A stretch of DNA of 10,440 bases from Victivallaceae bacterium (GTDB taxonomy: Bacteria; Verrucomicrobiota; Lentisphaeria; Victivallales; Victivallaceae), in the NCBI GenBank assembly GCA_028717165.1, contig JAQUOK010000059.1:1-10440 (forward strand), written 5' to 3'. Shown one piece after another: positions 7,244 through 10,440 of this stretch (position 1 is its first letter; each line of letters starts with the position of its first letter). The notes beneath the pieces were generated by a model, which was not told where the DNA came from, did not search any database, and was given only the letters and a program-made list of their open reading frames with translations. Both the position numbers and the translations under genes were made by a program.

Positions 7244-7852
7244 TTATATATTTCTTCTGCCCGAAAAAGCGGCGGCAATCGTCGCCGCGTCGGCAAAGGA
7301 AATATCCGCCCCGGCAGGCAGCCCCTGCGCCAAACGGGTTATTTCAAGTTTTTTGTCCTGAAGGAGCCTGGCAATATACATCGCTGTGGCCTGGCCTTCG
7401 ACATCGGGACTCAGCGCCAGGATTATTTCCCGTACCGCAAGCTCCTCAATACGGCCGGGCAGAGAGTTGATATTCAGGTCTTCCGCCGAACGTTTCTCAA
7501 GCGGGCTCAGCTTGCCGCCGAGAACATGATAAACGCCCTTGAAAAAACCGCTTTTTTCTATCGACATTATCTGGCTGAAGTCCTCAACCACACATAAAAG
7601 CTTCGTATCGCGGGCCGGATCCCGGCAAATCAGACATTTTTCGCCGTTTTCGGCAAGAGCGCCGCATTCGGGACAAAAAGTCACCACCACCGGAAGCTTG
7701 ACCAGGGATTCGCCGAAGGCGATTATTTTTTCGCCGTCCCATTTAAGCATGGCGAGGGCAAGGCGTTCGGCTGTGCGCCTGCCTATTCCCGGCAGGCGTT
7801 TCAAATGCTCGATAACTTCCTCAAGAGCTTCCGGGTATTTGAATTCAGCCAT
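7244..7852 (-). CDS. recR: Recombination mediator RecR
   Basis: This 202-residue RecR matches the family length (E. coli 201). It works with RecO (and RecF) to load RecA on SSB-coated single-stranded DNA during gap repair. The N-terminal helix-hairpin-helix contains LPGIGRRTAERLA (20-32). The zinc finger uses Cys60, Cys63, Cys73 and Cys76. The TOPRIM domain starts at LLCVVED (85-91) and includes VYHVLGGKLSPLEK (107-120). The C-terminal region has GLPAGADISFADAATIAAAF, close to the family consensus. The ATG has AAGGA 8 nt upstream. It is the last gene of the rph-dnaX-ybaB-recR group. The 157-nt gap before it is unusual for this cluster and full of palindromes. RecA, its functional client, is encoded in the next transcription unit. 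Confidence 0.98.
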   Translation of the reverse strand: MAEFKYPEALEEVIEHLKRLPGIGRRTAERLALAMLKWDGEKIIAFGESLVKLPVVVTFCPECGALAENGEKCLICRDPARDTKLLCVVEDFSQIMSIEKSGFFKGVYHVLGGKLSPLEKRSAEDLNINSLPGRIEELAVREIILALSPDVEGQATAMYIARLLQDKKLEITRLAQGLPAGADISFADAATIAAAFSGRRNI

Positions 7853-7878
7853 CTAAAACGTCCTTATCGAATCAGATA

Positions 7879-7892
7879 CCGCCTGAAGGCGG
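7879..7892 (-). repeat. GC-rich hairpin upstream of recR
   Basis: Minus-strand CCGCC-TTCA-GGCGG is a 5-bp GC-only stem with a 4-nt loop, 26 nt before the recR start. It leaves the ribosome binding site (AAGGA, 7861-7865) free. It resembles the core of the dnaX-ybaB hairpin at 8370-8392 (CCCGC...GGCGGG). It is not a terminator, because TATCTG follows rather than a T-run. Confidence 0.55.
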
Positions 7893-7893
7893 G

Positions 7894-7899
7894 ACTATA
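7894..7899 (-). promoter_or_regulatory. Weak candidate -10 element for recR
   Basis: TATAGT on the minus strand matches the sigma-70 -10 consensus at 5 of 6 positions. The hexamer 17 nt upstream (TTATTA) matches the -35 consensus at only 3 of 6. A start site would fall inside the hairpin at 7879-7892. It may give recR an internal promoter, but a chance match in AT-rich DNA is equally possible. Confidence 0.2.
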
Positions 7900-7931
7900 A
7901 ACACGCAACTATTCCATAATAAACGAACTCT

Positions 7932-7965
7932 CCGGTTTTAACAGATAATTGTCTGTTAAAGCCGG
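7932..7965. repeat. 34-nt near-perfect palindrome between ybaB and recR
   Basis: The two 17-nt halves meet at 7948/7949. Fifteen of 17 positions pair by Watson-Crick rules, and the other two (7936/7961 and 7946/7951) are G-T. Plus-strand RNA could therefore pair throughout, while minus-strand RNA has two A-C mismatches. The outer four pairs are CCGG. No T-run follows on either strand, so it is not an ordinary terminator. A DNA-binding site, a cruciform or an RNA stability element are the options. Confidence 0.75.
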
Positions 7966-7983
7966 TATCCCAAAAGTTTTTGA

Positions 7984-8011
7984 AAAGGATGTGGGGGTTC
8001 TCATATCCTTT
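7984..8011. repeat. 28-nt inverted repeat at the ybaB stop codon
   Basis: AAAGGAT (7984-7990) pairs with ATCCTTT (8005-8011). On the plus strand pairing continues inward for five more pairs, two of them G-T, leaving a GGTT loop. The ybaB stop codon (8010-8012) overlaps the outer end. On the minus strand the inner part carries A-C mismatches, and four T follow the second arm, so a weak terminator for the dnaX-ybaB transcript is possible. A small 5-bp repeat (CAAAA-GT-TTTTG, 7971-7982) lies alongside. Confidence 0.6.
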
Positions 8012-8327
8012 AAAACAAACCGGGGATATTCAGGCCGCCGGTAATTTCCTGCATTTTTTCCCGGATATTGCACTGGGCGGAGGATACCGCGCTGTTGACG
8101 GCGGTTTTGACCGCGTCCTCCAGCATTTCAGTATTTCCGGCAGCATCGGGAGCGATCTTTATCCGGCGCACTTGAAAGTCCCCGCTGATCACGACGCTGA
8201 CCTTATTATCCGGACAGGTCCCGTAAAATTCACTGGCGGCTATTTCCTCTTTCATTTTAGCGATATTCGCTTTCATATCCTTCGCCTTTTTCATAAGGCC
8301 GGCCATTTCGCCTAAATTTCCAAACAT
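8010..8327 (-). CDS. ybaB: YbaB/EbfC-family nucleoid-associated protein
   Basis: This 105-residue small protein matches YbaB/EbfC (about 100-110 residues), a dimeric DNA-binding protein encoded between dnaX and recR in many bacteria. It starts MFGNLGEMAGLMKKAKDM, the typical N-terminal helix rich in Met, Lys and Ala. The central beta region includes KVSVVISGDFQVRRIKIAP (42-60), then a helix (EMLEDAVKTAVNSAVSSAQ, 67-85), ending in ITGGLNIPGLF, close to the family's GGLNIPGLF-type tail. It probably shapes the nucleoid and affects gene expression; its role in recombination is not settled in any species. Cys38 and Cys86 are not characteristic of the family. The SD is weak (GGAAT, 6-7 nt upstream). 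It lies 79 nt after dnaX and 157 nt before recR, wider gaps than usual. Confidence 0.97.
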   Translation of the reverse strand: MFGNLGEMAGLMKKAKDMKANIAKMKEEIAASEFYGTCPDNKVSVVISGDFQVRRIKIAPDAAGNTEMLEDAVKTAVNSAVSSAQCNIREKMQEITGGLNIPGLF

Positions 8328-8369
8328 ATTCTATTCCATTTTTATGATTAAGTTAGTGCAGCTCAAGCG

Positions 8370-8392
8370 TCCCGCCTGAGTCACAAGCGGGA
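8370..8392 (-). repeat. Intercistronic hairpin between dnaX and ybaB
   Basis: Minus-strand TCCCGCTTG, loop TGACT, CAGGCGGGA forms a 9-bp stem with one G-U pair and a 5-nt loop, starting 14 nt after the dnaX stop. No T-run follows, so read-through into ybaB is expected. The most likely role is 3'-end protection or processing of the dnaX message. An alternative smaller stem (8362-8369 with 8373-8380, one mismatch) would compete with it. Confidence 0.65.
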
Positions 8393-8406
8393 TGGTTATG
8401 CTACAT

Positions 8407-10230
8407 TTATCCGTGAATATCCACGATAGTACCGCCGAACAAATCCAGGGAATCGCTTACTATCGGTTTTTTCTTCACCTCATCGACAATCGCCTTGTCG
8501 CCGATAACGCTGTTCACCCGGTCTTCATCGGGTTCAGGGGCGCCTTCCTGAACCTCACCAGCAACGCCGGAATCAAGCGCCAGTTCCTCCGGTTCGGGTT
8601 CCGGGATTTCATGTTCAACCTTCTTATGTATCGATCTGACGCCGTGTTTATGTATCAGATCGACAGCCGCAGCCCAGTCGCCGGTAATCGCCTGAATACC
8701 CTTATGGATGGAAGGCATGATCTTTTTAACCGCCGCGTAATGCTCACTGTCAAACTCTTCATAAAATATCACCGTCAACAGCGAATTCTCAAAACTTTCC
8801 GGATTGCCTTCATTCATGTAATGAATTATCGTCGGGTCAACAACGTTATCTGATTTTACAAACTTGATTATCTGCTGCCATAATGAATTCGGCGTAAATT
8901 CATCCCTGGCCGGTTCCGGTTCCGGCATCGGGTCGAAACTGAGTTCCGGTTCCGGCGGAACCGCTTCGGGTACCGCTTCCGGCTCCGGCGCCTCAGGGAG
9001 CGTTTCAACCATTTCAACGATGGTTTTCGGGGGAGCTTTTTCCGCCGCCGGAATCTGCTCAAGGAACTTCAGTTCCCCGGCCTTGCGCAGGCTGTTAAGG
9101 CGGGCCAGCAAATCGGAAATTTTCACGGAATGCGCTGCCCGCATCGCTTTCAGGAGAACCGTCTTGAGAAATACCTGTTTGTTTATGGCATCATGGAGAA
9201 CCCTGCCGACCGACGAGAGATTTTCCATCAGGATCTGGATAACGTCAGGATTCACGTTCGCCCCCAGCTCCCGGAAACGTTTGATACTTTCGGGGTCGCT
9301 TTCCAGTACCGCTTCCGGGTTGCTCAAAAGCTGGCAGAGCTGCACGCCCCGGAGATAATTGAGAATATCGCTGAAAAGCGTTTCAAGGTTCTTTCCCTTC
9401 ACCGCCTTGGAGTGAATCGAAGCAATCACCCCGCCCCGGTCGTTATTAAACATGGCGGCGGTCATTTTTATCAGGTCACCGGAGCCGGTCAGTCCGAACA
9501 GCGATAAAACCTGTTCTTCGCTGATTTCCTTATTATCACCGCTGAAAAAAGCGATCATCTGATCGAGCAGGGACTGCGCGTCACGCATACCGCCGTCGGC
9601 GGCGCGGGCAATCGCATTTATCGCCGCATGGGATATTTTAACCTTTTCAGCGGCGGCTATTTCCGTCAGGCGGTCGGATATCAGGCCGCTTGAAATCGGT
9701 TTCAGGTCAAAACGCTGACAGCGGGAAATTATCGTCGGCAGCACCATATGAACTTCAGTGGTGGCGAAAATGAATTTGACGTGCGCAGGAGGCTCTTCCA
9801 CCGTTTTGAGCAGGGCGTTCCAGGCGCTCTTGCTCAACATATGAACTTCGTCGATAATATAGATCTTGTAGCGGCAGTTAATCGGCATATGCAGGACTTC
9901 CTCGCGCAGGTCCCGGATATTGTCAACTGAATTCTGGCTGGCAGCGTCAATCTCGATAACGTCTATATTGTTCTCATCGGCGATACTGACGCAGGATTTG
10001 CATTCACAGCACGGTTCCCCGTCTTCGGGAGCCTCACAGTTCAGGGCCTTGGCGAAAATACGGGCGGTAGTGGTTTTGCCTATGCCCCGCGGGCCGACGA
10101 AAAGATAAGCGTGCGCCGTCCGCCGCTGACGGATAGCGTTCTTCAAAGTTTTTACCACATGTTCCTGCCCGACCACATCGCTGAAGCGCTGCGGCCTCCA
10201 TTTCCTGGCAATAACCTGATATTCGCTCAT
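8407..10230 (-). CDS. dnaX: DNA polymerase III subunits gamma/tau
   Basis: This 607-residue DnaX is the motor of the clamp loader that places the beta clamp on primed DNA; its tau form also ties polymerase III to DnaB. The start is at 10230 (MSEYQVIARKWRPQRF), the family N-terminus, with AGGGG 5 nt upstream; a longer frame from 10278 would run into rph. Walker A is GPRGIGKTT (46-54). A zinc module uses Cys65, Cys74, Cys77 and Cys80, with an extra Cys75. Walker B is IIDEVHML (125-132) and sensor/SRC is in FATTEVHMVLPTIISRC (155-171). Residues 412-444 are a Pro/Glu-rich linker. The next part (446-537; SLWQQIIKFVKSDN...) resembles the tau-specific C-terminal domain of other DnaX proteins. A second acidic linker (541-572) leads to the C-terminus. 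No convincing frameshift site for a gamma form was found. It leads the dnaX-ybaB-recR cluster, 16 nt after rph. Confidence 0.97.
   Translation of the reverse strand: MSEYQVIARKWRPQRFSDVVGQEHVVKTLKNAIRQRRTAHAYLFVGPRGIGKTTTARIFAKALNCEAPEDGEPCCECKSCVSIADENNIDVIEIDAASQNSVDNIRDLREEVLHMPINCRYKIYIIDEVHMLSKSAWNALLKTVEEPPAHVKFIFATTEVHMVLPTIISRCQRFDLKPISSGLISDRLTEIAAAEKVKISHAAINAIARAADGGMRDAQSLLDQMIAFFSGDNKEISEEQVLSLFGLTGSGDLIKMTAAMFNNDRGGVIASIHSKAVKGKNLETLFSDILNYLRGVQLCQLLSNPEAVLESDPESIKRFRELGANVNPDVIQILMENLSSVGRVLHDAINKQVFLKTVLLKAMRAAHSVKISDLLARLNSLRKAGELKFLEQIPAAEKAPPKTIVEMVETLPEAPEPEAVPEAVPPEPELSFDPMPEPEPARDEFTPNSLWQQIIKFVKSDNVVDPTIIHYMNEGNPESFENSLLTVIFYEEFDSEHYAAVKKIMPSIHKGIQAITGDWAAAVDLIHKHGVRSIHKKVEHEIPEPEPEELALDSGVAGEVQEGAPEPDEDRVNSVIGDKAIVDEVKKKPIVSDSLDLFGGTIVDIHG
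8899..8997 (-). repeat. Low-complexity Pro/Glu linker repeat inside dnaX
   Basis: On the plus strand a TTCCGGTTCCGGC unit occurs at 8914-8926 and again exactly 30 nt later (8944-8956), with a degenerate third copy (TTCCGGCTCCGGC) at 8977-8989. In the protein this gives repeated PEPE/PEAVP motifs (residues 412-444), a flexible acidic hinge between the AAA+ part and the tau-type domain. Its length could vary between strains by repeat slippage. Confidence 0.6.
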
Positions 10231-10246
10231 ACTAACCCCTGCAATT

Positions 10247-10440
10247 TTAAAGTTCAATGTCGCCCAGCACATCCCCAAGCGAACCGATCTCCTGGCCGGG
10301 CTTCACCCGTTTCGGTTTGGAATTCTTAGCGGCATTCCCGTCGATCAAACTGCGCTGCAGCGCAAAAATTTCCTTCAGGCCTTTCTCCGCCAGATCCAGC
10401 ATCTCATTGAACCGCGACCGGGAAAAAGGCTGTTCTTCGG
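10247..10440 (-). CDS. rph: Ribonuclease PH, C-terminal fragment (runs off the window)
   Basis: The last 63 residues are visible, and the N-terminal catalytic part lies beyond the right edge. EEQPFSRSRFNEMLDLAEKG followed by LKEIFALQRSLID matches the conserved C-terminal helix of RNase PH (pattern: E..PFSR..L..LL.LAEKG...L..LQ). RNase PH trims the 3' ends of tRNA precursors and other RNAs using phosphate. The family normally ends soon after this helix; here about 30 more residues follow, first basic (KPKRVK), then acidic and hydrophobic (GSLGDVLGDIEL). The stop is 16 nt before dnaX, so the two are probably co-transcribed. The call rests on one motif. Confidence 0.75.
   Translation of the reverse strand, partial: EEQPFSRSRFNEMLDLAEKGLKEIFALQRSLIDGNAAKNSKPKRVKPGQEIGSLGDVLGDIEL

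Noticed and set aside
7932..7965. Palindrome as a LexA/SOS box for recR
   Set aside because: The half-sites are ACAG...CTGT, the reverse arrangement of the E. coli CTGT...ACAG box, and there is no Bacillus-type GAAC-N4-GTTC.
8465..8480. Run of six A in the dnaX message as a possible frameshift site for a gamma form
   Set aside because: In frame it reads AAG AAA AAA CCG, so the P-site Lys codon would re-pair as GAA, a poor slip. It lies about 20 codons from the end, so a frameshift there would not make a gamma-like truncation.
10231..10278. Upstream in-frame start for dnaX at 10278
   Set aside because: The extra 16 residues overlap the rph coding end and are not family-like. The start at 10230 has AGGGG at good spacing and gives the conserved MSEYQVIARKWRPQRF N-terminus.

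Overview
All nine genes in this window lie on the minus strand, so transcription runs from position 10440 towards 1. No mobile element, CRISPR array, tRNA or rRNA was seen. Base composition looks near 50% GC. The proteins are bacterial and of Gram-negative type: ExbB/ExbD-like proton channel parts, and a signal peptide on a large tetratricopeptide repeat (TPR) protein. The protein flavour and the gyrB-recA-TPR-exbB-exbD layout suggest a member of the PVC group, perhaps Lentisphaerota/Victivallales. That placement is inference from recall, not a tree.

Right half (10440 to 7244): the 3' end of an RNase PH gene (rph), then dnaX (clamp-loader tau/gamma), a ybaB/ebfC nucleoid-associated protein gene, and recR. 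The dnaX-ybaB-recR order is a classic conserved bacterial cluster for replication and recombinational repair. The two gaps inside it (79 and 157 nt) are unusually rich in inverted repeats. recR is followed by a 28-nt pyrimidine tract (mRNA sense) and a plausible intrinsic terminator, which separates this group from the next.

Left half (7099 to 1): gyrB (gyrase B), recA, an 851-residue secreted TPR protein, an ExbB/TolQ-type channel subunit and the N-terminal part of an ExbD/TolR-type partner. Gaps are 31, 22 and 45 nt, with a 4-nt ATGA overlap at the end, so this looks like a single transcription unit. It joins DNA topology and recombination genes to an envelope energy-transduction module. 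recA has no room for a conventional private SOS promoter directly upstream.

Most of the window is core housekeeping. The points worth a second look are the gyrB-recA-TPR-exbBD linkage, the palindromes at gene ends (two overlap stop codons), the low-complexity acidic linkers in DnaX and GyrB, and a C-terminal tail on RNase PH. I found no convincing new defence, mobile or biosynthetic system.
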